Below the pieces are notes generated by a model. That model saw only the letters and a list, made by a program, of their open reading frames with translations, was not told where the DNA came from and did not search any database. A DNA stretch of 64,000 nt from Oscillibacter sp. (lineage in GTDB: Bacteria; Bacillota; Clostridia; Oscillospirales; Oscillospiraceae), in assembly GCA_022652815.1 (NCBI GenBank), contig JALCRR010000004.1, positions 27,926 through 91,925 on the forward strand, given 5' to 3'. Both the position numbers and the translations under genes were made by a program. Of this stretch, positions 41,804-53,414 are shown piece after piece. Within the stretch, counting starts at the first letter, position 1; each line of letters begins with the position of its first letter.

Positions 41804-43924
41804 ATGGAAAACCTGTTTTTGCTCGGCTTTGCCGGCGCACTGGTGGCACTCGTTTTTGCCTTTATGCAGCGCGGCAAGGTTATGAGCTATTCCGAAGGCA
41901 CCGAAAAAATGCAGAAAATTGCAGCTTCTATTCGGGAGGGCGCAAACGCCTATTTGAAGCAACAGTATACCACTGTATTTAAGGTGTTCGCAGTTGTGTT
42001 TGTTGTTCTGCTGATTATGTCTTTTGCCACCGGCGGAAGGATGCTCTCCAAGTTCACACCGTTTGCCTTCCTAACCGGCGGCATCTGGTCCATGCTGGCA
42101 GGCTTCATCGGCATGAAGATCGCAACCAACGCCAACGCCCGGACGGCACAGGCTGCCTCTGAAGGTCTGAACAAGGGCCTGCGCGTGGCATTTTCCTCCG
42201 GTTCGGTCATGGGCTTCACTGTGGTTGGCCTGGGCATGCTGGATATCTCTATCTGGTTTTTCCTGCTGCACACCGCTTTCGGGATCAACGATCCTGTGGC
42301 GCTGGGCAACATCATGGTTATGAACGGCATGGGCGCTTCCTTCATGGCACTGTTTGCCCGTGTGGGCGGCGGCATTTATACCAAGGCTGCCGACGTAGGC
42401 GCGGACCTTGTGGGCAAGGTGGAAGCCGGCATTCCCGAGGATGACCCCCGCAACCCCGCCACCATCGCGGACAACGTGGGCGACAACGTGGGCGACGTAG
42501 CCGGCATGGGCGCTGACCTGTACGAGTCCTACGTTGGTTCCATCCTGGCTACCTTCGCGTTGGGCGCTGTGGGCGGCTATGGCTTCAACGGCATGCTGCT
42601 GCCTGTTTTGCTGGCAGTTGCCGGCATCGTCTGCTCCATCATCGGTTCTTTCCTAATCAAGACGAAAGAGGACGCCACCCAGCAGTCCCTGCTCAAGTCC
42701 CTGCGTACCGGCACCTATACGGCGGCAGTTCTTTCCGCGATTGTGGCCGCTCCCTTGACCTATTTCATTCTGGGCACCTGGGGCGTGTACATTGCGATCC
42801 TCTGCGGTCTGATCGGCGGCTGCGCCATCGGCTATTTCACGGAGTACTATACCTCCGATACATACAAGCCCACGCAGGAATTGGCCGCGTCCTCCGAAAC
42901 CGGCTCCGCAACCGTCATCATCGGCGGATTGAGCCTTGGCATGAAGTCCACGCTGACCTCCATCTTAATTGTGGCGGCGGCTGTCCTAATCAGCTATTTC
43001 GCAGCCGGCGGCTCCACCGTCATTGTTGATGAAGCCGGCGCATTTACCGAAGCTTTTAACCGCGGTCTGTACGGCATCGGCATCGCCGGCGTCGGCATGC
43101 TGTCCACGCTGGGCATCACCCTGGCAACGGATGCTTACGGCCCCGTGGCTGACAACGCCGGCGGCATCGCCGAGATGGCAGGCCTGCCCGAAGAAGTCCG
43201 CGATCGCACCGATGCGTTGGACTCGCTGGGCAACACCACTGCCGCAACCGGCAAGGGCTTCGCTATCGGCTCTGCTTCCTTGACAGCACTTGCTCTGCTG
43301 GTCTCCTACGTCAACATCGTGCAGACCGGAACAACCCAGACGCTGAACTTCACCCTGACCAGCCCCACCGTTCTGGTTGGTATGTTCATTGGCGCGATGC
43401 TGACCTTCGTGTTCGCCGCATTCACCATGAGCGCTGTGCAGAAGGCCGCCCAGTCCATCGTGGTGGAGGTTCGCCGCCAGTTCAAGGAAATCAAGGGTAT
43501 CATGACCGGCGAGACAGACCCGGATTACGCCACTTGCGTGGGTCTGTGCACCAGAGGTGCTCTGCATGAGATGGTTGCTCCCGCTCTGCTTGCCATCATC
43601 GTCCCCATTGCCACCGGCTTGATTCTCGGGCCCACCGGCGTTGTGGGATTGCTTGGCGGCGTGTCCGTCACGGGCTTTGCCATGGCCGTGTTCATGTCCA
43701 ACGCCGGCGGTGCATGGGATAACGCCAAGAAGTATATCGAGTCCGGCCACCACGGCGGCAAGGGCTCCGAGTGCCACAAGGCCGCCGTTGTCGGCGACAC
43801 TGTGGGCGATCCCTTTAAGGATACCTCCGGCCCGTCTCTGAACATCTTGATCAAGCTGTGCTCCACGGTTTCCATCGTGTTCTCCGGCCTAATCATCGCG
43901 TTCAATCTGATGAATCTGCTGTAA
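41804..43924 (+). CDS. hppA: Membrane-bound ion-translocating pyrophosphatase (K+-dependent type)
   Basis: A 706-aa protein with about 16 membrane helices that hydrolyses PPi and pumps H+ or Na+ out of the cytoplasm. Catalytic loops are intact: GGGIYTKAADVGADLVGKVE, the acidic DDPRNPATIADNVGDNVGD, and the C-terminal KAAVVGDTVGDPFKDTSGP. The position that separates K+-dependent from K+-independent enzymes is Ala in GNTTAATGKG, pointing to the K+-dependent class, which in anaerobes often pumps Na+. It has its own promoter and a terminator, so is a single-gene unit saving energy from biosynthetic PPi. Confidence 0.96.
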   Translation: MENLFLLGFAGALVALVFAFMQRGKVMSYSEGTEKMQKIAASIREGANAYLKQQYTTVFKVFAVVFVVLLIMSFATGGRMLSKFTPFAFLTGGIWSMLAGFIGMKIATNANARTAQAASEGLNKGLRVAFSSGSVMGFTVVGLGMLDISIWFFLLHTAFGINDPVALGNIMVMNGMGASFMALFARVGGGIYTKAADVGADLVGKVEAGIPEDDPRNPATIADNVGDNVGDVAGMGADLYESYVGSILATFALGAVGGYGFNGMLLPVLLAVAGIVCSIIGSFLIKTKEDATQQSLLKSLRTGTYTAAVLSAIVAAPLTYFILGTWGVYIAILCGLIGGCAIGYFTEYYTSDTYKPTQELAASSETGSATVIIGGLSLGMKSTLTSILIVAAAVLISYFAAGGSTVIVDEAGAFTEAFNRGLYGIGIAGVGMLSTLGITLATDAYGPVADNAGGIAEMAGLPEEVRDRTDALDSLGNTTAATGKGFAIGSASLTALALLVSYVNIVQTGTTQTLNFTLTSPTVLVGMFIGAMLTFVFAAFTMSAVQKAAQSIVVEVRRQFKEIKGIMTGETDPDYATCVGLCTRGALHEMVAPALLAIIVPIATGLILGPTGVVGLLGGVSVTGFAMAVFMSNAGGAWDNAKKYIESGHHGGKGSECHKAAVVGDTVGDPFKDTSGPSLNILIKLCSTVSIVFSGLIIAFNLMNLL

Positions 43925-43932
43925 GCCAACTA

Positions 43933-43967
43933 AAAAAGGACCGCACCGATTCGGTGCGGTCCTTTTT
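43933..43967. terminator. Bidirectional terminator hppA / amidohydrolase
   Basis: 16-bp stem AAAAAGGACCGCACCG / CGGTGCGGTCCTTTTT, 8 nt beyond the hppA stop and just beyond the stop of the converging amidohydrolase gene. Confidence 0.92.
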
Positions 43968-43975
43968 ATGATTTG

Positions 43976-45565
43976 TTATCGTTTCAGATATGAGCCGTTT
44001 GCAAGCCCGGTAAATGCTCCGTCCCTAATGGCCGGAGCGCCGCCGACAAACACGGCATCCATGCCCTCGGCGTACTGCCGAGGGTCTGCGTAGGTGCCTG
44101 CTTCATGGATGGCTGCCGGGTCAAAAAGGCACAGATCCGCGTCGGCTCCAACTTCAATGCGTCCCTTTTTTGCGAGGCCGAACAGTTCCGCCGGGCGGCG
44201 GGTCAGACGATTGACCGCCTCCGGCAGCGACAGCACGCCGCTTTCCCGGACAAAGCGCTCCAACAGGTGGGAAGTCATGCCATATACGCGGGGGTGAAGC
44301 TGCCCATCGGTGGGGTAGGTGGCGTCGGAAATGACGCTGGAAAATGGCGCACGAAGAATCTGAGCAATGTCCTCCTCTGCCGCAATGAAGTCGATCATGG
44401 AGACGGTGCAGCCCTCGGATGCCAGCAGATCAAAAAGTGCGTCATAGGGGTCCTTCCCCTGCAAATGCGCAATTTCTGCAATGGATTTCCCCTCATATTC
44501 CCGGTTTTCCATCTGGTGCAAACTGCCTGCCAGCACATTTTCAAAGCCAGAGAGCAGGGTGATATTTTCAAAATCGGTGCCACTTTCCATCCGCCTGCGC
44601 ATCCTTGCCCGATCTGCGGGATTTTGCAGCCGCGCAGTCAAGGCGGCCAGACCGCCTGCCTGCATCTCCGGCGGCAAAACGTGAATCAGCTGGGTGGAGC
44701 CTGCGGTATAGGGGTACACGTCGCACCGCACGTCTACGCCATCGGCGCGCGCCTCGTCAATGAGGCGCAGCATCTCGGGGACGGCGGCGCGCCAGTTGCG
44801 TTTGCCGATGGCCTTTAGGTGGCTGATTTCCACCGGCGTTTGCAGCGCCCGGGCAACGGTAATCATCTCCCGCAGGGCGTCCACCACCCCGTCGCCCTCC
44901 TGGCGCATGTGGACGGTGACGACGGTTCCGGAGTTTTTCAGCGGGGACAGCGCCGCCAGCAGCTGTTTTGCTGTGTAAAAGCCCTCCGGCGCATAGCCCA
45001 GACCCAGCGAAACGCCCATGGCGCCGTCGCTAAGCGCCTGCTCCAGCAGGTGATGCAGAGCGTGGAGCTGCGCGCTGTCCAGCGGCGCATCCGCATACCC
45101 GGCCACATCTGCGCGCAGTACGCCGGCGCCTACCAGCATGCCTACGTTCAGAAGAAGCGGAACCTCTGATGCCTGCCGAACATAGTCGGCCAGCGAGAAA
45201 AATTCCCGCCCGTCCGGCATGGCTCCGGTAATGGGGGAGAGGTAGCGCAGAATCTCCGGCGCATGGGAGCCACAGACCGGCGCTGCGGAAAGTCCGCAGT
45301 TGCCGTTCAGCACCGTGGTCAAACCTTGTTTCAACTCGGCTTTTCCGTAATTCGGACGGAACAGCGCGGCATCGCCGTGGCGGTGAATGTCGATGAAACC
45401 CGGCGTCAGCGTTTTGCCGTGGGCGTCCAGAACATGGCAAGCTTCCCTGTCGGTAAGCTTGCCGACTGCGGCGATGGAACCGCCTGCAAGCGCCACATCG
45501 CCGGAAAAAGCCGGCGCACCGCTGCCGTCTAAAATCATTGCATTTGAAATAAGCCAGTCAAACAA
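43976..45565 (-). CDS. N-acyl-D-amino-acid deacylase family amidohydrolase
   Basis: A 529-aa amidohydrolase of the D-aminoacylase group. Metal ligands: DIHRHGD near residue 64-70, the bridging Cys in LNGNCGLS, His in HMRQEGDGVVDALREM and His in VEISHLKAIG; the late Asp region is SDATYPTDGQLHPRVYG. Expected reaction: hydrolysis of N-acyl-D-amino acids or related N-acyl/dipeptide substrates. The start is taken as TTG 45565 because GGGAGG is 9 nt upstream and the frame then begins LFDWLIS as in homologues (MFDxLI). It is divergent from the IscU-like/GGGtGRT operon. Confidence 0.85.
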   Translation of the reverse strand: MFDWLISNAMILDGSGAPAFSGDVALAGGSIAAVGKLTDREACHVLDAHGKTLTPGFIDIHRHGDAALFRPNYGKAELKQGLTTVLNGNCGLSAAPVCGSHAPEILRYLSPITGAMPDGREFFSLADYVRQASEVPLLLNVGMLVGAGVLRADVAGYADAPLDSAQLHALHHLLEQALSDGAMGVSLGLGYAPEGFYTAKQLLAALSPLKNSGTVVTVHMRQEGDGVVDALREMITVARALQTPVEISHLKAIGKRNWRAAVPEMLRLIDEARADGVDVRCDVYPYTAGSTQLIHVLPPEMQAGGLAALTARLQNPADRARMRRRMESGTDFENITLLSGFENVLAGSLHQMENREYEGKSIAEIAHLQGKDPYDALFDLLASEGCTVSMIDFIAAEEDIAQILRAPFSSVISDATYPTDGQLHPRVYGMTSHLLERFVRESGVLSLPEAVNRLTRRPAELFGLAKKGRIEVGADADLCLFDPAAIHEAGTYADPRQYAEGMDAVFVGGAPAIRDGAFTGLANGSYLKR

Positions 45566-45654
45566 AATGAAACGCCTCCCGGAGCTGCTTTTTTTCAAGC
45601 ATACCACCCCGAAAGGGCATTTGCAAATTTACCGCCCCTTCCAAAAGCCCGTGC

Positions 45655-45683
45655 TTGACAGGGTAATCGTTTAACAGTATAAT
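45655..45683 (+). promoter_or_regulatory. Perfect consensus sigma-A promoter
   Basis: TTGACA (45655-45660), exactly 17 nt, TATAAT (45678-45683): both hexamers match consensus. The predicted start near 45690 gives a 67-nt leader to the IscU-like gene, which also has GAAAGGAAG before its ATG. Very strong constitutive expression is expected. Confidence 0.88.
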
Positions 45684-45756
45684 CAACTCTGAAAGCACGA
45701 AATCTTCAATTCATGCAATTTCTTGCAAAATTAATATAGGAAAGGAAGTTCACACC

Positions 45757-46449
45757 ATGATTTATTCCGCTGAAGTTGAGAATATGTGCCCGGTTGCCAA
45801 GGGCGCATATCATGGTCCCGCTCCCATCCCCGAAGAGGGAAAATGGGTGCAGGCCAAAGAGATTAAGGACATTTCCGGCCTGACCCACGGCATCGGCTGG
45901 TGCGCACCCCAGCAGGGCGCCTGCAAGCTGACTCTGAACATTAAGGACGGCGTCATCGAGGAGGCTCTGGTGGAGACCATCGGCTGCTCCGGCATGACCC
46001 ATTCCGCCGCTATGGCCTCCGAGATTCTCATCGGCAAGACCATTCTGGAGGCGCTGAACACTGACCTTGTGTGCGACGCCATCAATACCGCCATGCGCGA
46101 GCTGTTTTTGCAGATCGTCTATGGCCGCAGCCAGACGGCATTTTCTGAGGGCGGTCTGCCCATCGGCGCCTCTCTGGACGATCTGGGCAAGGGCAACCGC
46201 TCCCAGGTGGGCACCATGTTTGCCACCAAGTCCAAGGGTCCCCGCTATCTGGAAATGGCCGAGGGCTATGTCACCCGCATCGCGCTGAACAAGGAGCGTG
46301 AAATCGTCGGCTATGAGTTCGTCAATCTGGGCAAGATGATGGACTTCATCAAAAAGGGCGACGACGCCAACGAGGCACTGAAAAAATCCCAGGGTCACTA
46401 CGGCCAGTTTGATAACGCGGCCGAGTACGTTGACCCCCGTGTGAAATAA
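45757..46449 (+). CDS. IscU/NifU-like scaffold-family protein (partner of GGGtGRT protein)
   Basis: A 230-aa protein whose middle, GACKLTLNIKDGVIEEALVETIGCSGMTHSAAMASEIL, resembles the NifU N-terminal/IscU fold (about residues 50-120). Only some of the usual iron-sulfur ligand cysteines are evident (WCAP, GCSG), so cluster assembly itself is not established. N-terminal MCPVAKGAYHGPAP and the C-terminal YGQFDNAAEYVDPR are specific to this subgroup. It is 17 nt upstream of the GGGtGRT gene and behind a consensus promoter, so the pair is highly expressed. Its function is unknown; an Fe-S or metal-related role is only an inference. Confidence 0.8.
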   Translation: MIYSAEVENMCPVAKGAYHGPAPIPEEGKWVQAKEIKDISGLTHGIGWCAPQQGACKLTLNIKDGVIEEALVETIGCSGMTHSAAMASEILIGKTILEALNTDLVCDAINTAMRELFLQIVYGRSQTAFSEGGLPIGASLDDLGKGNRSQVGTMFATKSKGPRYLEMAEGYVTRIALNKEREIVGYEFVNLGKMMDFIKKGDDANEALKKSQGHYGQFDNAAEYVDPRVK

Positions 46450-46466
46450 GGAAGGAGGACACAGAC

Positions 46467-47465
46467 ATGGCTTTATTTGAAAGTTACGAGAGAAGAATCG
46501 AAAAGATCAATGGTGTCCTCGCGCAGTATGGCATCAAGAGCGTGGAGGAGTGCCGCGACATCTGCAAGGCCGCCGGCTTCGATCCCTACGACATCGTCAA
46601 GGGCATTCAGCCCATCTGCTTTGAAAACGCCTGCTGGGCCTACTGCGTGGGCGCGGCAATCGCACTGAAGAAGGGTGTTAAGACCGCCGCCGAGGCTGCC
46701 GAAGCAATCGGCATCGGCCTGCAGGCCTTCTGCATTCCCGGCTCTGTCGCCGAGGACCGCAAGGTCGGCCTGGGCCACGGCAATCTGGGCGCCATGCTGC
46801 TGCGTGACGAGACGAAGTGCTTTGCCTTCCTGGCAGGCCACGAGTCCTTCGCCGCGGCCGAGGGTGCCATCGGCATCGTCCGCAACGCCAACAAGGCCCG
46901 CAAAGAGCCCCTGCGCGTGATTTTGAACGGCCTTGGCAAGGACGCTGCCCAGATTATCTCCCGCATCAACGGCTTCACCTATGTCCAGACCCAGTTCGAT
47001 TATTACACCAGTGAGCTGAAGATCGTCCGCGAGGTCCGCTATTCCGAGGGCGAGCGCGCTGAGGTCCGCTGCTTCGGTGCGGACGACGTCCGCGAGGGCG
47101 TGGCCATCATGCACCACGAGGGTGTGGACGTGTCCATCACCGGCAACTCCACCAACCCCACCCGCTTCCAGCACCCCGTCGCTGGCACCTACAAAAAAGA
47201 GTGCATCGAGCAGGGCAAGAAGTATTTCTCCGTCGCCTCCGGCGGCGGCACGGGCCGTACGCTGCACCCGGACAACATGGCCGCCGGCCCCGCTTCCTAC
47301 GGCATGACCGACACCATGGGTCGTATGCACTCCGACGCCCAGTTTGCAGGCTCCTCCTCTGTGCCGGCCCATGTGGAAATGATGGGCTTCCTCGGCATGG
47401 GCAATAACCCCATGGTCGGCGCCACCGTCGCTGTCGCTGTGGCTGTTGAAGAAAGCCAGAAGTAA
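46467..47465 (+). CDS. GGGtGRT protein family member
   Basis: A 332-aa protein named for the motif SGGGTGRTLHPDN (about residue 256-268). Other conserved-looking features: FENACWAYCVGAAIA (two Cys), LGHGNLGAMLLRDE, FLAGHESFAAAEGAIGI, and a C-terminal Gly/Met-rich stretch FLGMGNNPMVGATVAVAVAVEE. No known catalytic motif. The gene follows the IscU-like gene by 17 nt with GGAAGGAGG as ribosome site, and a strong terminator closes the pair. The family is typically found next to such IscU-like genes in anaerobes, with no established function. Confidence 0.85.
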   Translation: MALFESYERRIEKINGVLAQYGIKSVEECRDICKAAGFDPYDIVKGIQPICFENACWAYCVGAAIALKKGVKTAAEAAEAIGIGLQAFCIPGSVAEDRKVGLGHGNLGAMLLRDETKCFAFLAGHESFAAAEGAIGIVRNANKARKEPLRVILNGLGKDAAQIISRINGFTYVQTQFDYYTSELKIVREVRYSEGERAEVRCFGADDVREGVAIMHHEGVDVSITGNSTNPTRFQHPVAGTYKKECIEQGKKYFSVASGGGTGRTLHPDNMAAGPASYGMTDTMGRMHSDAQFAGSSSVPAHVEMMGFLGMGNNPMVGATVAVAVAVEESQK

Positions 47466-47507
47466 GGGAAACCGCGGCTTTTCAGAACTTTTTAGTCAAA
47501 ATGAAAG

Positions 47508-47540
47508 CACCCGATTCCAGATGGAATCGGGTGTTTTTTT
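47508..47540 (+). terminator. Terminator of the IscU-like/GGGtGRT operon
   Basis: 11-12-bp stem CACCCGATTCC / GGAATCGGGTG followed by seven Ts, 43 nt after the stop. Confidence 0.92.
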
Positions 47541-48150
47541 GGCGTTTGCCCACGTCTTGCCCACGCTCTTTTAAAATGTGGGTAAAATTCATTAGGAATA
47601 CAGGGCTTTGCCGTATGGGTATGCCATATAGAGGAGCTTCCAATCCAAAGAAATGACAGGTTACTCGTTTTATATGCACCGTGAATGACTCCGACAACAT
47701 GCTGCATAATCTCGGCTAAATATATGCGCTGTTTTCCCGTGTCAACACCATGTGTCCCGGAGTTCTATCGGTAGTTTGCTGATTGAGTTCTGCGCCTTGC
47801 ATGGTGGTATAGTATTCAGCTGAGTGCGTTCTGGCTTCTCAAATTTATGTCGGAGTAGCCATCGTATTGTCATCAACACCAATCGTGCGATACGAGTCAT
47901 ATTTTCGGCGCAGTAAAAATCCATTCCGTTCCTGCCGCATTCATCTGAACCTAACGATTGACCGTAAAGGTAGACTTTTCAAAATCGACTTCAGACAACA
48001 TTAAGCCAAAACTTCACTGTAACGTCCCCAAATAAAAAGAGGACTGTTTGTCACAAATACCGTGTGGAGGATACGCCTTACGGTACGGCTCGGGTTTAAA
48101 CAGATTCCTTTTGCGGAGCCTGCAATCAACTGCTTCATATTGTCAGAAAT
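47541..48150. other. Gene-poor, AT-richer region, possibly decayed mobile DNA
   Basis: 610 bp with visibly lower GC than its flanks and only short overlapping open frames (at most about 72 codons) with no recognisable domain. The segment starts with a tandem-like CTTGCCCACG-type repeat (TTTGCCCACGTCTTGCCCACG, 47546-47566). Possible reading: the eroded end of an inserted element such as an integrase gene, but no catalytic residues are visible. I annotate no gene here. Confidence 0.45.
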
Positions 48151-48181
48151 AAAAGGGGAGCTGCTTGCCAGCTCCCCTTTT
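48151..48181. terminator. Terminator downstream of nifJ
   Basis: 13-bp stem AAAAGGGGAGCTG / CAGCTCCCCTTTT with a 5-nt loop, 50 nt past the nifJ stop on the minus strand; T runs occur on both sides. Confidence 0.88.
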
Positions 48182-48230
48182 ATTTTGCAAAACAAGCGAA
48201 AGAAAATCAACTTCTCAGCGAAAGACCTCC

Positions 48231-51755
<3,525 letters not shown>

Positions 51756-51845
51756 AGTTGCTTCCTTTCTGATTCCGCGCATCCCTTTCAGAGCAGGCCG
51801 CGGAAGGCATTTTTTATGTACGGACAGAGGAAACTGTTCCGTCAG

Positions 51846-53009
51846 TTAAACGTAGTTGCACACGCGGGCAATCGCCATTTCAGTGAAGCCCAGCGTCTCA
51901 GCCTTGGTCTGCTTGCCGCAGGCAACCTCCTGGACCATCTGGTACAGTTCGCCGCCCAGCTCTTCCACGGTCTTGGTGCCGTAAATGACCGGGGAGGCAT
52001 CCAGATCGATGTTGTCCTCCATTTTGGCGAAGGTCAGCTTGTTGCCGGTAATTTTGATGACCGGCACAATGGGATTGCCGGTGGGAGTACCCCGTCCGCT
52101 GGAGAAAACCACGACCTGTGCGCCGCCGGCCACCATGGCTGCCACGGAGGACGGGTCGTTGCCCGGGGTATCCATGACAACAAGGCCACTTTTTGCGGTG
52201 ATCTGCTTGGCGTAATCATAAACGGCATTCACCGGTGCGTGACCGCCCTTGTGGATGCAGCCCAGAGACTTTTCCTCCAGCGTGGTGATGCCGCCGGCCT
52301 TGTTGCCGGGAGAGGGATTGCCGTTGCGGACCTCCTCACCCACCAGAGCCAGCGCCTTTTCGTAGCGGTGCACAATGCCCAGGATCTGGTCATGCACCTC
52401 CGGCGTGGCAGCGCGTTTGGCAAGAATGTGCTCCGCACCGATAAACTCCGTGGTCTCCGAGAGAATGGAGGTGCCGCCGTCAGCCACCAGAAGATCGCTG
52501 AGCTGGCCGATCACCGGATTGGCCGCCAGTCCGCTGGTGGGATCGGAGCCGCCGCACTCTGTGCCCAGAATCAGCTCGGACATAGGGAACTCCTGCTTTT
52601 GCAACATGGAGGCCTCCGCCACCAGCTCCTTGGCGTAGCGAACAGCCATGTCCACAGCCTTAATGGTGCCGCCGGCCTCCTGAATAATGACCTGGCGGAT
52701 GGGCTTGTTGGTGCGGGCCTTGATGGCGTCCACCACCAGATCCATCTGGCAGTTTTCGCAGCCCAGCGACACGACAACTGTGGCGTAGACGTTGGGGTTG
52801 GCTGCGTAGCCGGCCATCACATCCATCGTCAGCTGCTGATCCGGGGCAACCTGGGAGCAGCCGTTCTGGTTGTTGAACGTCACCGCACCGTTGACCTGCT
52901 GGGCAACGATGCGGGTGGTGTCTGATGCGCAGACGCTGGCGGGAAGAATGAGCACGTAGTTGCGAATGCCCACGCGGCCATCAGGCCGCTTGTAACCGTA
53001 AAATGTCAT
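51846..53009 (-). CDS. UxaA-family dehydratase, large subunit
   Basis: A 387-aa member of the altronate/galactarate dehydratase and sulfolactate sulfo-lyase group (UxaA/SuyB). Conserved features: GRVGIRNYVLILPASVCASDT at the start, SLGCENCQ, the iron-binding-like LGTECGGSDPTSGLAANP, KAGGITTLEEKSLGC and SSGRGTPTGNPIVPVIKITGN. In two-subunit members the small subunit is a separate SAF protein, here encoded 14 nt upstream. Expected chemistry is water (or sulfite) elimination from a 2-hydroxy acid, using Fe2+. The real substrate is unknown; operon context with a TTT transporter and PdxA-like and LarA-like genes argues for a small hydroxy-carboxylate. Confidence 0.88.
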   Translation of the reverse strand: MTFYGYKRPDGRVGIRNYVLILPASVCASDTTRIVAQQVNGAVTFNNQNGCSQVAPDQQLTMDVMAGYAANPNVYATVVVSLGCENCQMDLVVDAIKARTNKPIRQVIIQEAGGTIKAVDMAVRYAKELVAEASMLQKQEFPMSELILGTECGGSDPTSGLAANPVIGQLSDLLVADGGTSILSETTEFIGAEHILAKRAATPEVHDQILGIVHRYEKALALVGEEVRNGNPSPGNKAGGITTLEEKSLGCIHKGGHAPVNAVYDYAKQITAKSGLVVMDTPGNDPSSVAAMVAGGAQVVVFSSGRGTPTGNPIVPVIKITGNKLTFAKMEDNIDLDASPVIYGTKTVEELGGELYQMVQEVACGKQTKAETLGFTEMAIARVCNYV

Positions 53010-53023
53010 ATTACCCGCCCTCC

Positions 53024-53308
53024 TCAGTTGTCCAGATTTTCCCGGTGACTGGTCACGTTGTGTACGTGTACGTGTTCGCCGGCTTTGATGTCGCAGGCCG
53101 CCACACCGATGTGCTGGCCGTATTTCACCACGGGGCTTCCAGCGGGAATATCCCGTCGGGCTGCCTTGTGGTAGATTGTAATGTCCTCCAATGCGGTGAA
53201 GCGGGCGGCTTTTCCGTCAACAACATATTCGACGTCGCTGCCTTTGGCAATGGGCTCGATGGCAATTACCACGTTGTCGCTGCCGTCAATGATCATTGCA
53301 TTGCGCAT
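53024..53308 (-). CDS. SAF-domain small subunit of UxaA-type dehydratase
   Basis: A 94-aa protein made of one SAF domain: DNVVIAIEPIAKGSDVEYV and IPAGSPVVKYGQHIGVAACDIKAGEHVHVHNVTSHRE, the N-terminal part of altronate dehydratase or the SuyA subunit. It starts behind AAAGGAG and precedes the large subunit by 14 nt, so the two form one enzyme. The gap of 106 nt to the LarA-like gene upstream holds nothing recognised. Confidence 0.88.
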   Translation of the reverse strand: MRNAMIIDGSDNVVIAIEPIAKGSDVEYVVDGKAARFTALEDITIYHKAARRDIPAGSPVVKYGQHIGVAACDIKAGEHVHVHNVTSHRENLDN

Positions 53309-53414
53309 AAACAGTTATCTCCTTTTGCTTGTCGATTTTTTTACCGAAAATCGCGGATGCAGCATCGCTGCCGGACAGCTGTCCTCCCAAATGGTACCGC
53401 GCAGTTAGATCGGA

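Noticed and set aside
47482-47924. Small minus-strand frames (60-72 codons) between the GGGtGRT gene and nifJ
   Set aside because: They overlap each other, the first includes a terminator, and none shows a domain or ribosome site.
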